A DNA stretch of 54,583 bases from Burkholderiaceae bacterium (GCA_017992055.1 JAGOPK010000023.1:4207-58789), one strand, 5' to 3'; counted from the stretch's first letter, positions 40,372-49,796 are shown. Program-made: numbers and translations. The notes: generated by a model not told the origin, from the letters alone.

Positions 40372-40428
40372 CGGTGGCCACCGTCTCACTCCAGAACCGG
40401 TCTGGAGCGGACGGTCACCGAGGGTGAC
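40372..40428 (-). promoter_or_regulatory. Structured leader upstream of corA (three adjacent inverted repeats)
   Basis: Within 57 bp are a perfect 12-bp palindrome CGGTGGCCACCG (40372-40383), a long hairpin with outer stem CCGTC/GACGG and inner stem CTCCAGA/TCTGGAG around a 5-nt loop (40381-40414), and GTCACC/GGTGAC with a 3-nt loop (40414-40428). A minus-strand CATAAT at 40472-40467 could be the -10 box, giving a leader of about 155 nt. The palindrome and the hairpin share bases, so alternative folds are possible. It might instead terminate the upstream response-regulator transcript, though no T-run follows. Confidence 0.45.
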
Positions 40429-40521
40429 TGCTGTCCAAGGGCGTGCTCCGCAGCGACGAAGCGCGAATTATGGCATTCGGTCCCGCGCCGGCCGGCGGCC
40501 TGCAACCGGGCCCAGCCGGTG

Positions 40522-40896
40522 TCAGTCGGCGGCCAGCAGCCGGTCGATCAGGTCCAGCAGCTGCAGCGGGCTGAAGGGCTTGGTCAGGTACTCGTCGGCG
40601 CCGGCGGCCAAGGCCGCGGCCCGGGTCTGCTCGTCGGCACGGGCGGTCAGCAGCACCAGGCGGGCGCCGGCCGCCGCCGGGTCGGCACGCACGGCCTGGC
40701 AGACCTGCACGCCGTCCAGGCCGCCAGGCATCATCATGTCCAGCAGGATCAGGTGCGGCTGCCAGCTGCCGGCGATGGCCAGGGCCTCGGCGCCATCGGC
40801 GGCCTCGGCCAGCTCGAAGGGCTCGTGCTCCAGCGTCATGCGGATCAGCCGGCGGATGTCCGGCTGGTCATCGACGATCAGCACACGGCGGGACAT
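40522..40896 (-). CDS. CheY-like single-domain response regulator
   Basis: A 124-residue receiver domain alone. The phosphorylation site is Asp53 (LLDMMMPGG), with the acidic pair Asp9-Asp10 (VDD), Thr84 and Lys106 (TKPF) completing the set. With no output domain it must act by protein contact, for example on a phosphorelay, a motor or the neighbouring HTH-receiver protein. It begins 21 nt after that gene on the same strand, so the two are probably co-transcribed. No histidine kinase is nearby. Confidence 0.92.
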   Translation of the reverse strand: MSRRVLIVDDQPDIRRLIRMTLEHEPFELAEAADGAEALAIAGSWQPHLILLDMMMPGGLDGVQVCQAVRADPAAAGARLVLLTARADEQTRAAALAAGADEYLTKPFSPLQLLDLIDRLLAAD

Positions 40897-40917
40897 GCGC
40901 GGCGATCCGCGGCGCGC

Positions 40918-41544
40918 TCAGACGGCGGCGTCGGCCGGCAGGCCCATGCGCTCGCGCACCAGTGCCTCCAGCGCATCGAAGGGAACCGGCTTGTGGAAGA
41001 CGCGCACGCCATCGGGCAGGCCGCCACGCTCGACGATCTCCGACTCGCTCAAGGCGGTGACGACGACGATGTCCATCGCACCATAGGTGGCCGAGGCGCC
41101 GGCCTCGCGCAGCGAGCGGATCATCTTGAAGCCGTCCATGCCGGGCATGTTCAGGTCGGTGATCAGCAGGTCGGGCCGCTCCTCGCCGATGCGGCGCAGG
41201 CCCTCGAAGCCGTCGCTGGCCAGGGTCACCTGCAGCGGCAGTTCCCAGCCGGCGATCATCATCGAGAACAGGTTCAGCAGGCCGGGCTCGTCCTCGACCA
41301 CCATCAGCCGCAGCGTCGCCGCGGCCGCGCGACCGGCCTCGGCGCCGCCGTGCAGCGCGGCGCGGCGCTCCTCGATCAGGCGCTCGACCGCGCTGCGCGA
41401 GATGCGCCGGTGGCCGCCGGCGGTCTTCCAGGCCGGCAGCACACCACTCTCGACCCACAGCTGCACGGTGCGCAGGGCCACGCCTAGGCGCTCGGCGGCC
41501 TCGCGGGTGGACAGCACATCGTTGTTGGTGGCGCTCTTTCTCAT
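40918..41544 (-). CDS. Response regulator with N-terminal excisionase/BldC-type HTH and C-terminal receiver
   Basis: A 208-residue protein. Residues 10-48 form a small MerR/excisionase-like DNA-binding domain (LSTREAAERLGVALRTVQLW and the KTAGGHRRI wing), and residues 78-205 a receiver with phospho-acceptor Asp130 (TDLNMPGMDG), acidic Glu84-Asp85, Thr163 and Lys185. The order, DNA-binding domain first and receiver last, is the reverse of ordinary response regulators. Phosphorylation probably changes dimerisation or DNA binding. It is followed by a CheY-like gene and divergent from hpf; no kinase is encoded nearby. Its targets are unknown. Confidence 0.88.
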   Translation of the reverse strand: MRKSATNNDVLSTREAAERLGVALRTVQLWVESGVLPAWKTAGGHRRISRSAVERLIEERRAALHGGAEAGRAAAATLRLMVVEDEPGLLNLFSMMIAGWELPLQVTLASDGFEGLRRIGEERPDLLITDLNMPGMDGFKMIRSLREAGASATYGAMDIVVVTALSESEIVERGGLPDGVRVFHKPVPFDALEALVRERMGLPADAAV

Positions 41545-41785
41545 CGCGCAGCCGGCACAGCGGCGGTGGTGACAGACAGTGGGTGGAGGCCGCAGGCACG
41601 GGCCGGACAGGAACGGCGGGAGGACTGCGCCATGGAAGCGTTTCCGCCAACCTGCAACGCGGGTCTACCGACCCGGCGCGGCGACCACGACGTTTTTGCA
41701 ACTTTAGCGCGATTGCGACGCAACGCCACTCGGCACTAGGTACTAATACGGATGGCAGCTCTGACAGTGTGTATCAAAGCGTGAC

Positions 41786-41800
41786 TGGCTGACTGTTTGC
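41786..41800 (+). promoter_or_regulatory. Possible sigma-54 (-24/-12) promoter upstream of hpf
   Basis: TGGC at 41786-41789 and TTGC at 41797-41800 place the essential GG and GC exactly 10 bp apart, as in sigma-54 promoters. Transcription would start near 41811, giving a leader of about 158 nt. The middle of the -24 element (TGA) departs from consensus and no activator is known, so this remains a weak call. Confidence 0.35.
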
Positions 41801-41935
41801 GCCGCGTCAGAAGTGGCAGATCCAGGCCCGGCGAGGCCGGCTGCGCACTTGTCAGCCGCGCGGAATCGGGAGCACACTGGGCTCGGACGGATGCGGTGGA
41901 TGAGCAGTCCCCACCGGACTCACGGCGCCGCGCCG

Positions 41936-41962
41936 GTCCTTTGAAAACCCTTCTGAAAGGAC
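41936..41962 (+). promoter_or_regulatory. Hairpin covering the hpf ribosome binding site
   Basis: GTCCTTT (41936-41942) is the exact complement of AAAGGAC (41956-41962) across a 13-nt loop. AAAGGA is the hpf ribosome binding site, 6 nt before the ATG at 41969. If the hairpin forms, translation of hpf is reduced, which could give growth-phase or temperature control. Confidence 0.45.
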
Positions 41963-41968
41963 GCTCAG

Positions 41969-42313
41969 ATGAACCTGACGATCAGCGGACACCACCTGGA
42001 AGTCACCCCCGCGCTGCGTGAGTACGTGCTCACCAAGCTGGACCGGGTGACGCGGCATTTCGATCAGGTGGTCGACGTCAGCGTGCTGCTGACGGTCGAA
42101 AAGCTGAAAGAAAAGGAACGACGGCAGAAGGCCGAAGTCACCCTGCACGTCAAGGGCAGGGACATCTTCGTGGAGCAGTCGCACGAGGACTTGTACGCCG
42201 CCATCGACCAGCTGATGGACAAGCTGGACCGCCAGGTGGTGCGTCACAAGGACCGCTTGCAGGATCACCACCATGCGACCACCAAGCGCATGGATGTCAG
42301 CGACGCAGCCTGA
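41969..42313 (+). CDS. hpf: Ribosome hibernation promoting factor
   Basis: A 114-residue protein of the YfiA/HPF family, short type: [20 protein letters not shown], then [19 protein letters not shown] and [31 protein letters not shown] (in parts). It binds the 30S decoding centre and promotes inactive 100S ribosome dimers in stationary phase. The gene precedes ptsN and hprK as in related genomes, but a clear intrinsic terminator at 42334 and a separate -10 box at 42442 uncouple it from them. Its ribosome site lies in a hairpin, and a possible sigma-54 promoter is upstream. Confidence 0.95.
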   Translation: MNLTISGHHLEVTPALREYVLTKLDRVTRHFDQVVDVSVLLTVEKLKEKERRQKAEVTLHVKGRDIFVEQSHEDLYAAIDQLMDKLDRQVVRHKDRLQDHHHATTKRMDVSDAA

Positions 42314-42333
42314 GACAGATTCCGCAACGCGAA

Positions 42334-42356
42334 ACGGCCCTGCGGGGCCGTTTTTT
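42334..42356 (+). terminator. Intrinsic terminator after hpf
   Basis: ACGGCCC and GGGCCGT form a 7-bp GC-rich stem with loop TGCG, followed directly by six T. It ends 43 nt after the hpf stop and is the clearest rho-independent terminator in the window. Confidence 0.9.
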
Positions 42357-42441
42357 CGTGGCACCGTGAACTGTTTGCGGCATCGCGACAACAACCCGCA
42401 GTCGCGGGCCTATTCTTCGGTGCGCTGCAGCACACCGTTTC

Positions 42442-42447
42442 TATAAT
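42442..42447 (+). promoter_or_regulatory. -10 box of ptsN-hprK (TATAAT)
   Basis: A perfect TATAAT stands 64 nt before the ptsN ATG and after the hpf terminator. No good -35 box is seen at 16-18 bp upstream. Confidence 0.55.
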
Positions 42448-42511
42448 CTGCCCCTCTGTCTCAGGCCTGCAGTAGCGCCGGCCAAAAGCCGTCGCGACAC
42501 AGGGCAATGCC

Positions 42512-42982
42512 ATGAACCGTCTTGCCGCCATCCTGCCTGCCAGCAACGTGCTGGTGGATGTGGAGGCCACCAGTAAGAAGCGCGCCTTCGAACAGGCGGG
42601 GCTGCTGTTCGAGAACCAGCATGCGATCGCCCGCGCCACGGTGTCGGACAACCTGTTCGCGCGCGAACGCCTGGGCTCCACCGGCCTGGGCCATGGCGTG
42701 GCCATTCCGCATGGCCGCATCAAGGGCTTGAAAAACCCGCTGGCCGCGGTCATCCGCGTGCAGCAGCCCATCCCCTTCGACGCGCCGGACGACGAGGCCG
42801 TGGGCCTGCTGATCTTCCTGCTGGTGCCCGAGGCGGCGACGCAGCGCCACCTGGAGATCCTGTCCGAGATCGCCGAGATGCTCAGCGACCGCGGCCTGCG
42901 CGAACAGCTGAAGACCGCCGCCGACGCCGCCGCGCTGCACCAGCTGATCGCCGACTGGGCGCCGCTGAAGTCGGTGGCCTGA
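42512..42982 (+). CDS. ptsN: Nitrogen-PTS phosphocarrier EIIA(Ntr)
   Basis: A 156-residue EIIA-fructose/mannitol-type domain with the phosphorylated His67 in [16 protein letters not shown](Ntr) receives phosphate from the PtsP/NPr chain and regulates potassium transport, carbon-nitrogen balance and other processes by protein contact, not sugar transport. A PEP-PTS partner gene is not in the window. It is followed after 10 nt by hprK, whose product controls the HPr-like carrier, so the two form a regulatory unit. Transcription is probably from the TATAAT box at 42442. Confidence 0.94.
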   Translation: MNRLAAILPASNVLVDVEATSKKRAFEQAGLLFENQHAIARATVSDNLFARERLGSTGLGHGVAIPHGRIKGLKNPLAAVIRVQQPIPFDAPDDEAVGLLIFLLVPEAATQRHLEILSEIAEMLSDRGLREQLKTAADAAALHQLIADWAPLKSVA

Positions 42983-42992
42983 GTCCCGCCCC

Positions 42993-43946
42993 GTGAAGCC
43001 CACCTCCATCAGCGCCGAGGCGCTGTTCGAGGCCCAGCGCGAAGCGCTGCAGTGGGAATGGATCGCCGGCCATGCCCACCCCGAGCGGCGCTTCGACGAC
43101 GCCGCGGTGCGTGATGCGCAGAGCGCTGCCGACCTGGTCGGCTACCTGAACTACATCCACCCCTACCGGGTGCAGATCGTCGGCCGCCGCGAGGTGGCCT
43201 ATCTGCAGCACTCGTCGCCCGAAGACCAGGCCCGGCGCATCTCGCGCATCGTCACGCTGGAGCCGCCGGTGATCATCGGCGCCGACGGCGTGGCCCCGCC
43301 CGACCGCCTGGTGGCGATGTGCGACCGCGCCGAGATCCCGCTGTTCGTCACCGGCGAGTCGGCCGGCCATGTCATCGACGTGGTGCGTGCCCACCTGGCC
43401 CAGCTGTTCGCCGACCGCATCACGCGGCACGGCGTGTTCATGGACATCCTGGGCCTGGGCGTGCTGCTGACCGGCGAATCAGGCCTGGGCAAGAGCGAGC
43501 TGGGGCTGGAGCTGATCAGCCGCGGCCACGGCTTGGTGGCCGACGATGCGGTGGACCTGTACAAGGTCAGCCAGAGCGCGCTGGAAGGCCGCTGCCCCGA
43601 GCTGCTGCAGAACCTGCTGGAGGTGCGCGGCATCGGCCTGCTGGACATCAAGGCCATCTTTGGCGAGACCGCCGTGCGCCGCAAGATGCGGCTGAAGCTG
43701 ATCGTGCACCTGGTGCGAAAGGAGACGCTGGAACGCGAGTTCGAGCGCCTGCCCTACGAGCCGCTGTACGAGGAGATCCTGGGCATCGACGTGCGCAAGG
43801 TGATCATCGCCGTGGACGCCGGCCGCAACCTGGCGGTGCTGGTGGAGGCGGCGGTGCGCAACACCATCCTGCAGCTGCGCGGCATCGACACCTACCAGGA
43901 GTTCATCGCCCGCCACCAGCGGGCCATGGAACACGGCGACGAGTAG
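42993..43946 (+). CDS. hprK: HPr kinase/phosphorylase
   Basis: A 317-residue protein starting at GTG 42993. The Walker A motif GESGLGKS is at 161-168, the catalytic His146 in RHGVF, and the HprK signature [17 protein letters not shown] follows. In proteobacteria it phosphorylates or dephosphorylates a Ser of HPr/NPr-type carriers in response to metabolites, linking PTS state to gene regulation. It follows ptsN by 10 nt. Its stop is 15 nt from that of the converging fur. Confidence 0.95.
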   Translation: MKPTSISAEALFEAQREALQWEWIAGHAHPERRFDDAAVRDAQSAADLVGYLNYIHPYRVQIVGRREVAYLQHSSPEDQARRISRIVTLEPPVIIGADGVAPPDRLVAMCDRAEIPLFVTGESAGHVIDVVRAHLAQLFADRITRHGVFMDILGLGVLLTGESGLGKSELGLELISRGHGLVADDAVDLYKVSQSALEGRCPELLQNLLEVRGIGLLDIKAIFGETAVRRKMRLKLIVHLVRKETLEREFERLPYEPLYEEILGIDVRKVIIAVDAGRNLAVLVEAAVRNTILQLRGIDTYQEFIARHQRAMEHGDE

Positions 43947-43961
43947 CCGCCCGGCGGCCGT

Positions 43962-44423
43962 TTACTTGCCCTTGTGCGGGCAGGCGGTCTTGGTGCACAC
44001 CGCGTACAGCGACAGCGCGTGGTCCTGCAGCTCGAAGCCATGGGCTTCCGCCACGGCGCGCTGGCGGCGCTCGATCTCGGGATCGTAGAACTCCTCCACA
44101 TGGCCGCAGCTCAGGCACACCAGGTGGTCGTGGTGCTTGCCCTCGTTGAGCTCGAACACCGACTTGCCGGACTCGAAGTGGTTGCGCGACAGCAGGCCGG
44201 CCTGCTCGAACTGCATCAGCACGCGGTAGACCGTGGCCAAGCCGATGTCGGCGCCTTCGGCCAGCAGCAGCTTGTACACGTCTTCGGCGGTCATGTGGCG
44301 CTGCGCGCTGCGCTGGAAGACCTCGAGGATCTTGATGCGCGGCAGCGTGGCCTTGAGGCCGCTGCTCTTCAGCTCGTCGGCGCGGGCCTGGCTGGTGGGG
44401 GTGGAACCGTCGGTATGCGGCAT
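43962..44423 (-). CDS. fur: Ferric uptake regulator
   Basis: A 153-residue Fur. The N-terminal winged helix contains [17 protein letters not shown] and [19 protein letters not shown] (the recognition helix), and the C-terminal part has the regulatory His cluster [10 protein letters not shown] with zinc Cys pairs CLSC and CTKTAC. Bound to Fe(II) it represses iron-uptake genes in the cytoplasm. It is divergent from bamE, an arrangement common in betaproteobacteria, with 111 bp between the starts. I did not find a clear Fur box in that gap, so autoregulation cannot be claimed. Confidence 0.95.
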   Translation of the reverse strand: MPHTDGSTPTSQARADELKSSGLKATLPRIKILEVFQRSAQRHMTAEDVYKLLLAEGADIGLATVYRVLMQFEQAGLLSRNHFESGKSVFELNEGKHHDHLVCLSCGHVEEFYDPEIERRQRAVAEAHGFELQDHALSLYAVCTKTACPHKGK

Positions 44424-44434
44424 GGTGGCGTCGC

Positions 44435-44440
44435 TAGAAT
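44435..44440 (+). promoter_or_regulatory. Putative -10 box of bamE (TAGAAT)
   Basis: TAGAAT in GCTAGAATCGCCCGC resembles the other boxes of the window (before murU, GST and ptsN). It is about 95 nt upstream of the bamE ATG, inside the fur-bamE gap. Confidence 0.35.
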
Positions 44441-44534
44441 CGCCCGCATCATATCGATGCCGCCAGCCCGCCGCTGCACGGCAAACCCTTCACCCCATCC
44501 GTCACACGGCAGGCCTGCTCGCCCGCTGCGCACC

Positions 44535-45128
44535 ATGCCCTCGATGTCTTCTTCCTTCGTGCGCCGCACGGCCTGCCGCCTGGCCCCGCTGGCCGCGGCC
44601 CTGCTGCTGGGCGGCTGCTCGTCCCTGCCTTCGCTGCCCTCGGTGTCGTCGCTGCTGCCCGATGTGCGCGGCGCCGACAGCTTTCTCGGCCTGATCACGC
44701 CCTACCGCATGGACATCGTGCAGGGCAATGTGGTCACCAAGGAGCAGGCGGCCCTGGTCAAGCCGGGCATGGGCCGCAACCAGGTGCGCGACATCCTGGG
44801 CTCGCCGATGCTGGCCGACCTGTTCCATGCCGACCGCTGGGACTATGTGTTCACCATCCGCCGCCCCGGCACCGACGCACAGCGCCGCAGCGTGGTGGCC
44901 TATTTCAAGGACGACAAGCTCGACCGCCTGGAGGCGCCCGACCTGCCCAGCGAGAAGGAGTTCGTCGCCTCGCTGGCCAACCGCCGCGCCGAGAGCGGCA
45001 AGGTGCCGACGCTGGAGCTGACCGCCGAGCAGCGCCAGGCCCTGCCGCCGCCGGCCAAGCCGCCGGCCGCGCCGGCGGCCGAGCCCATGGGCGCGGTGCG
45101 CCCCTACCCGCCGCTGGAGCCGGTGTGA
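44535..45128 (+). CDS. bamE: Outer-membrane assembly lipoprotein BamE
   Basis: A 197-residue lipoprotein with lipobox LLGGC near residue 28. The SmpA/OmlA domain follows: [23 protein letters not shown], then [25 protein letters not shown] (in parts), the core fold of BamE. The C-terminal 50 residues are an extra Pro/Ala-rich tail ([14 protein letters not shown]) beyond the usual family length. BamE stabilises the BAM complex that inserts outer-membrane beta-barrels. ATG 44535 is chosen, and 44544 is possible. Its stop overlaps the dapB ATG. Confidence 0.9.
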   Translation: MPSMSSSFVRRTACRLAPLAAALLLGGCSSLPSLPSVSSLLPDVRGADSFLGLITPYRMDIVQGNVVTKEQAALVKPGMGRNQVRDILGSPMLADLFHADRWDYVFTIRRPGTDAQRRSVVAYFKDDKLDRLEAPDLPSEKEFVASLANRRAESGKVPTLELTAEQRQALPPPAKPPAAPAAEPMGAVRPYPPLEPV

Positions 45129-45967
45129 TGGCCGAGGGCATGGTGACCTCCCCGCTGCGCATCGCCATCGCCGGCGCCTCGGGGCGCATGGGCCGCATGC
45201 TGATCGAGGCCGTGCTGGCCGCGCCCGACTGCCGGCTGGCCGGCGCGCTGGACGTGCCCGGCAGCCCGGCCCTGGGCCAGGATGCCGGCGCCTTTGCCGG
45301 CCGCGACACCGGCGTGGCCATCACCTCCGACCTGCACGCCGGCCTGGCCCAGGCCCAGGTGCTGATCGACTTCACCCGGCCCGAGGGCACGCTGGCCCAC
45401 CTGGCCGCCTGCCGTGCGCAGGGCGTCAAGCTGGTCATCGGCACCACCGGCTTCAGCGAGGCGCAGAAGGCGCAGATCCGCGCCGCGGCGGCCGACCTGG
45501 CCATCGTCATGGCGCCGAACATGAGCGTGGGCGTCAACGTCGTGCTGCAGCTGCTGCAGCAGGCGGCGCGGGCGCTGAACCAGGGCTACGACATCGAGAT
45601 CATCGAGGCCCACCACCGCCACAAGGTCGATGCGCCCAGCGGCACGGCGCTGGCCATGGGCGAGGCCGTGGCCGGCGCGCTGGGCCGCGATCTGCAGGCC
45701 TGCGCGGTCTATGGCCGCGAAGGCGTGACCGGCGAGCGCGACCCGTCGACCATCGGCTTTGCCACCGTGCGCGGCGGCGACATCGTCGGCGACCACACGG
45801 TGCTGTTTGCCGGCACCGGCGAGCGCATCGAGATCGCGCACAAGGCCTCCAGCCGCGCCGGTTATGCCCAGGGCAGCCTGCGTGCGGCGCGCTTCCTGGC
45901 TGGCCATGCCAGCGGCCTGTTCGACATGCGCGCGGTGCTGGGCCTGGACCGCCCCGAAGCCGCCTGA
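45128..45967 (+). CDS. dapB: 4-hydroxy-tetrahydrodipicolinate reductase
   Basis: A 279-residue enzyme with the NAD(P) motif [11 protein letters not shown] near residues 12-22, the catalytic [15 protein letters not shown] segment (paired His and Lys) and GTTGFSEAQ. It reduces hydroxy-tetrahydrodipicolinate in the lysine and diaminopimelate pathway, feeding peptidoglycan synthesis. The ATG at 45128 overlaps the bamE stop (TGATG), and ATG 45140 is a possible alternative. It is followed after 5 nt by the ExbB-type gene. Confidence 0.95.
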   Translation: MAEGMVTSPLRIAIAGASGRMGRMLIEAVLAAPDCRLAGALDVPGSPALGQDAGAFAGRDTGVAITSDLHAGLAQAQVLIDFTRPEGTLAHLAACRAQGVKLVIGTTGFSEAQKAQIRAAAADLAIVMAPNMSVGVNVVLQLLQQAARALNQGYDIEIIEAHHRHKVDAPSGTALAMGEAVAGALGRDLQACAVYGREGVTGERDPSTIGFATVRGGDIVGDHTVLFAGTGERIEIAHKASSRAGYAQGSLRAARFLAGHASGLFDMRAVLGLDRPEAA

Positions 45968-45972
45968 CGGGC

Positions 45973-46635
45973 ATGGACGGCCTGGGCCTGTTCCGGTTCT
46001 GGGCCGAAAGCGACGGCATCGGCCGGGCCGTGGCCCTGCTGCTGCTGGCCATGTCGGTCAGCGCCTGGGTGCTCATCCTCTGGAAGGGCCGCGGCCTGTA
46101 CCGGGCGCGCGGCGATGCGGCGCGGGCCATTGCCGCCTTCTGGGCCGCCGACAGCCTGGACAGCGGCCGCGCCCGCCTGGCCCAGCTGGACCGCGAGGCC
46201 GTGCTGCTGCCGCTGCTGGACGCCGCCACCACCGCCGAGGCCGCCGGCACCCTGGCCACGCGGGCCGACCGCGCCTCGCAGCTGACGCGCCGGCTGCGCG
46301 ATGCCATGCACCGCAGTCTGAGCGAGCTGCAATACGGCCAGGTGCTGCTGGCCTCCATCGGCAGCACCGCGCCCTTTGTCGGCCTGTTCGGCACGGTCTG
46401 GGGCATCTACCACGCGCTGCTGGCCATCTCGGCGGCCGGCGCCATCACCATCGACAAGGTGGCCGGCCCGGTGGGCGAGGCCCTGGTGATGACCGCCGCC
46501 GGCCTGGCCGTGGCCATCCCGGCGGTGCTGGCCTACAACCTGTTCGGCAAATGGGTCGCGGCCTGCGAGGCCGAGCTGGAGGGCTTTGCCCACGACCTGC
46601 GCGAGATGGTGCTGGACGGCGAGCGCCGGCCATGA
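45973..46635 (+). CDS. MotA/TolQ/ExbB-family proton channel protein
   Basis: A 220-residue inner-membrane protein with three hydrophobic segments (about 20-37, 125-150 and 170-192). The STAPFVGLFGTVWGIYHAL signature and the later EALVMTAAGLAVAIPAVLAYN segment are those of ExbB/TolQ. With ExbD it forms a proton-driven motor that energises TonB or Tol-type processes at the envelope. No tonB or tolA is beside it, so the partner system is unclear. It lies between dapB and leuS, as in many Burkholderiales, and overlaps the next gene by 4 nt. Confidence 0.9.
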   Translation: MDGLGLFRFWAESDGIGRAVALLLLAMSVSAWVLILWKGRGLYRARGDAARAIAAFWAADSLDSGRARLAQLDREAVLLPLLDAATTAEAAGTLATRADRASQLTRRLRDAMHRSLSELQYGQVLLASIGSTAPFVGLFGTVWGIYHALLAISAAGAITIDKVAGPVGEALVMTAAGLAVAIPAVLAYNLFGKWVAACEAELEGFAHDLREMVLDGERRP

Positions 46636-47054
46636 GCTTCGGCCGCCTCGAGCGCAGCAGCGGCTCGCGGCCGCTGTCCGACATCAACATGACGCCGCTG
46701 ATCGACGTGATGCTGGTGCTGCTGGTGATCTTCATCATCACCGCGCCGCTGATGACCTCCAGCCTGCGCCTGGACCTGCCGCGTGCCGAGGGCGCCAGCC
46801 CCAGCGGCGCGCCACGCTATGTGGCGGTGGCCGTCAATGCCGAGGGCCAGCTGTTCTGGGGCGACGAGGCGGTCAGCGCCGACGAGCTGAAGGCCCGCGT
46901 GCGCCAGGCCGCCCAGCGCGACGCCAGCACCGAGGTGCAGCTGCGCGCCGACCGTCGCGTGCCCTATGGCCGCATCGCCGAGCTGATCGGCCTGGTGCAG
47001 GACGGCGGCCTGCTGCGCATCGGCTTCGTCACCGAAGGGCCGGCGGCGAACTGA
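46632..47054 (+). CDS. ExbD/TolR-family protein
   Basis: A 140-residue protein with one N-terminal membrane helix ([16 protein letters not shown]) and the key Asp in [13 protein letters not shown], the proton-carrying residue of the family. The periplasmic domain follows. It works with the ExbB-type protein whose gene overlaps it by 4 nt. It is 46 bp upstream of leuS. TolR and ExbD cannot be separated from the sequence alone. Confidence 0.92.
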   Translation: MSFGRLERSSGSRPLSDINMTPLIDVMLVLLVIFIITAPLMTSSLRLDLPRAEGASPSGAPRYVAVAVNAEGQLFWGDEAVSADELKARVRQAAQRDASTEVQLRADRRVPYGRIAELIGLVQDGGLLRIGFVTEGPAAN

Positions 47055-47087
47055 GCCGCTCCCCCGGGGGCCGCCGGACCCCCCTCC

Positions 47088-47093
47088 TACAAT
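47088..47093 (+). promoter_or_regulatory. Putative -10 box just before leuS (TACAAT)
   Basis: TACAAT in CTACAATCGGCGGC lies only 7 nt before the leuS ATG. If it is used, the leuS mRNA would be leaderless; leuS could also be read through from the exbD gene 46 bp upstream. Confidence 0.35.
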
Positions 47094-47100
47094 CGGCGGC

Positions 47101-49794
47101 ATGAACGAGAAATACGCTCCCGCCGAGGTCGAAGCCGCCGCCCATGCCCATTGGGCCGCCCAGGATGCCTACCGCGTCGTCGAAGACGCACGCGATGCCA
47201 GCGGGGCGCTGCGCCCGAAGTTTTATGCCTGCAGCATGCTGCCCTACCCCAGCGGCAAGCTGCACATGGGCCATGTGCGCAACTACACCATCAACGACAT
47301 GCTGGCGCGCCAGCTGCGCATGAAGGGCTACAACGTGCTGATGCCGATGGGCTGGGATGCCTTCGGCCTGCCGGCGGAGAACGCCGCGATGAAGAACAAG
47401 GTGCCGCCGGCGCAATGGACCTATTCGAACATCGCGCACATGAAGGGCCAGATGCAGGCCATGGGCCTGGCCATCGACTGGAGCCGCGAGGTCGCCACCT
47501 GCACGCCGCAGTACTACCGCTGGAACCAGTGGCTGTTTTTGCAGATGCTCAAGGCCGGCATTGCCGAGCGCCGCACCCAGGTGGTGAACTGGGACCCGGT
47601 GGACCAAACCGTGCTGGCCAATGAGCAGGTGATCGATGGCCGCGGCTGGCGCAGTGGCGCGCCGGTGGAAAAGCGCGAAATCCCGGGCTACTACCTGAAG
47701 ATCACCGACTACGCCGAAGAGCTGCTGTCGGCGGTGGCCAACCCCGAAGACCCGAACTACCTGTCGGGCTGGCCCGAGCGTGTGCGCCTGATGCAGGAAA
47801 ACTGGATCGGCAAGAGCGCCGGCGTGCGCTTTGCGTTCCCGCACGACATCCGCGATGCCAGCGGCGCGCTGATCGGTGACGGCCGGCTCTGGGTGTTCAC
47901 CACCCGCGCCGACACCATCATGGGCGTCACCTTCTGTGCCGTGGCACCCGAACACCCGCTGGCCGCCCATGCCGCCGCCAGCAACCCGGCGCTGGCGGCC
48001 TTCATCGCCGAATGTGCAAAGGGTGGCACCACCGAAGCCGAACTGGCCACGCAGGACAAGAAGGGCCTGGCCACCGGCCTGTTCGTCACCCACCCGCTGA
48101 CCGGCGACAAGGTCGAGGTCTGGGTCGGCAACTATGTGCTGATGGGCTATGGCGACGGCGCGGTGATGGGCGTGCCGGCGCACGACGAGCGCGATTTCGC
48201 GTTTGCCAAAAAATACGGCCTGGCCATCCGCCAAGTCATCGCCGCCGAGGGCGAGAGCTTCTCCACCGAGGCCTGGGCCGACTGGTATGGCGACAAGCAA
48301 CGCGCCGTGTGCATGAACTCCGGCGTGCTCGACGGCCTGGGCCACAAGGCTGCGGTCGACAAGGTGGCCGAGCTGCTGGCGGCCAAGGGACTGGGCGAGA
48401 AGAAGACCACCTGGCGCCTGCGCGACTGGGGCGTCAGCCGCCAGCGCTACTGGGGCACGCCCATCCCCATCATCCACTGCCCCGAACATGGCGCGGTGCC
48501 GGTGCCCGAGAAGGACCTGCCGGTGGTGCTGCCGGAAGACTGCATCCCCGATGGCAGCGGCAACCCGCTGAACAAGCGCGAGGACTTCCTGAACGTGGCC
48601 TGCCCGGTGTGCGGCCAGCCCAGCCGGCGCGAAACCGACACCATGGACACCTTCGTGGACAGTTCGTGGTACTTCATGCGCTACTGCGATCCAGCCAACG
48701 ACCAGGCCATGGTCGGCGCCGGCACGCAGTACTGGATGGGCAACTCGGCCGGCACGCCGGGCATGGACCAGTACATCGGCGGCATCGAGCATGCCATCCT
48801 GCACCTGCTGTATGCGCGCTTCTGGACCAAGGTCATGCGCGACCTGAAGCTGGTGAACATGAGCGAGCCCTTCACCAAGCTGCTGACTCAGGGCATGGTG
48901 CTCAACCACATCTACAGCCGCCGCACGGCCCAAGGTGGCATCGAGTACTTCTGGCCGCACGAGGTCGAGAACGTGGCCGACGAGGGCGGCAAGGTGATCG
49001 GCGCCAAGTTGAAGAGCGACGGCTCGGCGGTGGACTACGGCGGCGTGGGCACCATGTCCAAGTCCAAGAACAACGGCGTCGATCCGCAGGAGCTGATCGA
49101 CCGCTACGGCGCCGACACCGCGCGACTGTTCGTGATGTTCGCCAGCCCGCCCGAGCAGACGCTGGAGTGGAACGATGCCGGCGTCGAGGGCGCGCACCGC
49201 TTCTTGAAGCGCGTCTGGGCCTTCGGCGCGAAAAACGCCGAGGCCCTGCAGCGCGCCACCGCCGGTGATCTGTCGCAGGCGCCGCTGCGGGCCGAAGCCA
49301 AGGCCCTGCGCCGCGAGCTGCACCTGGTGCTGCGCCAGGTGGGCCACGACTACGAGCGCATGCAGTACAACACCGTGGTCTCGGGCTGCATGAAGCTGCT
49401 CAATGCGCTGGAGGCCTTCAAGCCCGATGGCTCGGACGGCGACACCGCCGTGCTGTGCGAGGCCGTCTCGGTGCTGCTGCGCGCTCTGTACCCGGCCTGC
49501 CCGCACATCAGCCATGCGCTGTGGAGCGAGCTGGGCTATGCCCAAGCCATCGGCGAGCTGCTGGATGCGCCCTGGCCGGCGGTCGATGAAGCCGCGCTGG
49601 TGCAGGACCAGATCGAGCTGGTGCTGCAGATCGGCGGCAAGACGCGTGGCGCCATCACCGTGCCGGCCGGCGCCGACAAGGCGGCCATCGAGGCCGCCGC
49701 CCTGGCCTCGGCCGAGTTCGCCAAGTTCGGCGAAGGCAAGCCGGCCAAGAAGGTGGTGGTGGTGCCCGGCCGCCTGGTCAACGTGGTGGTCTGA
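47101..49794 (+). CDS. leuS: Leucyl-tRNA synthetase
   Basis: An 897-residue class I aminoacyl-tRNA synthetase of bacterial LeuRS length. The HIGH motif appears as HMGH at 55-58 ([15 protein letters not shown]), the CP1 editing domain contains [13 protein letters not shown], and the KMSKS loop reads TMSKS at 651-655. A zinc-type CPVC pair lies near residue 500 ([20 protein letters not shown] in parts). It charges tRNA-Leu and edits mischarged products in the cytoplasm. It is followed after 2 nt by lptE, so the two share an mRNA. Confidence 0.98.
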   Translation: MNEKYAPAEVEAAAHAHWAAQDAYRVVEDARDASGALRPKFYACSMLPYPSGKLHMGHVRNYTINDMLARQLRMKGYNVLMPMGWDAFGLPAENAAMKNKVPPAQWTYSNIAHMKGQMQAMGLAIDWSREVATCTPQYYRWNQWLFLQMLKAGIAERRTQVVNWDPVDQTVLANEQVIDGRGWRSGAPVEKREIPGYYLKITDYAEELLSAVANPEDPNYLSGWPERVRLMQENWIGKSAGVRFAFPHDIRDASGALIGDGRLWVFTTRADTIMGVTFCAVAPEHPLAAHAAASNPALAAFIAECAKGGTTEAELATQDKKGLATGLFVTHPLTGDKVEVWVGNYVLMGYGDGAVMGVPAHDERDFAFAKKYGLAIRQVIAAEGESFSTEAWADWYGDKQRAVCMNSGVLDGLGHKAAVDKVAELLAAKGLGEKKTTWRLRDWGVSRQRYWGTPIPIIHCPEHGAVPVPEKDLPVVLPEDCIPDGSGNPLNKREDFLNVACPVCGQPSRRETDTMDTFVDSSWYFMRYCDPANDQAMVGAGTQYWMGNSAGTPGMDQYIGGIEHAILHLLYARFWTKVMRDLKLVNMSEPFTKLLTQGMVLNHIYSRRTAQGGIEYFWPHEVENVADEGGKVIGAKLKSDGSAVDYGGVGTMSKSKNNGVDPQELIDRYGADTARLFVMFASPPEQTLEWNDAGVEGAHRFLKRVWAFGAKNAEALQRATAGDLSQAPLRAEAKALRRELHLVLRQVGHDYERMQYNTVVSGCMKLLNALEAFKPDGSDGDTAVLCEAVSVLLRALYPACPHISHALWSELGYAQAIGELLDAPWPAVDEAALVQDQIELVLQIGGKTRGAITVPAGADKAAIEAAALASAEFAKFGEGKPAKKVVVVPGRLVNVVV

Positions 49795-49796
49795 GC

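Larger units (their letters stand above)
41545..41968. other. 424-bp intergenic region between the HTH-receiver gene and hpf
   Basis: No open reading frame here looks like a gene. The region contains a short AT-richer part (about 41685-41785) with TTGCG-A-CGCAA (41713-41723), a possible sigma-54 promoter for hpf (41786-41800), and a hairpin overlapping the hpf ribosome site (41936-41962). It must also hold the promoter for the divergent response-regulator pair. In many betaproteobacteria rpoN stands directly before hpf, and that gene is absent here. Confidence 0.6.

Noticed and set aside
40372-40428. mini-ykkC or other named riboswitch before corA
   Set aside because: The tandem hairpins lack the conserved ACGR loops of mini-ykkC, and no consensus of a known magnesium riboswitch is visible, so I call it only a structured leader.
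44424-44534. Fur box in the fur-bamE gap
   Set aside because: I found no good match to the 19-bp GATAAT-type consensus; the AT-rich CATCATATCGATG stretch is too short and unsymmetrical.
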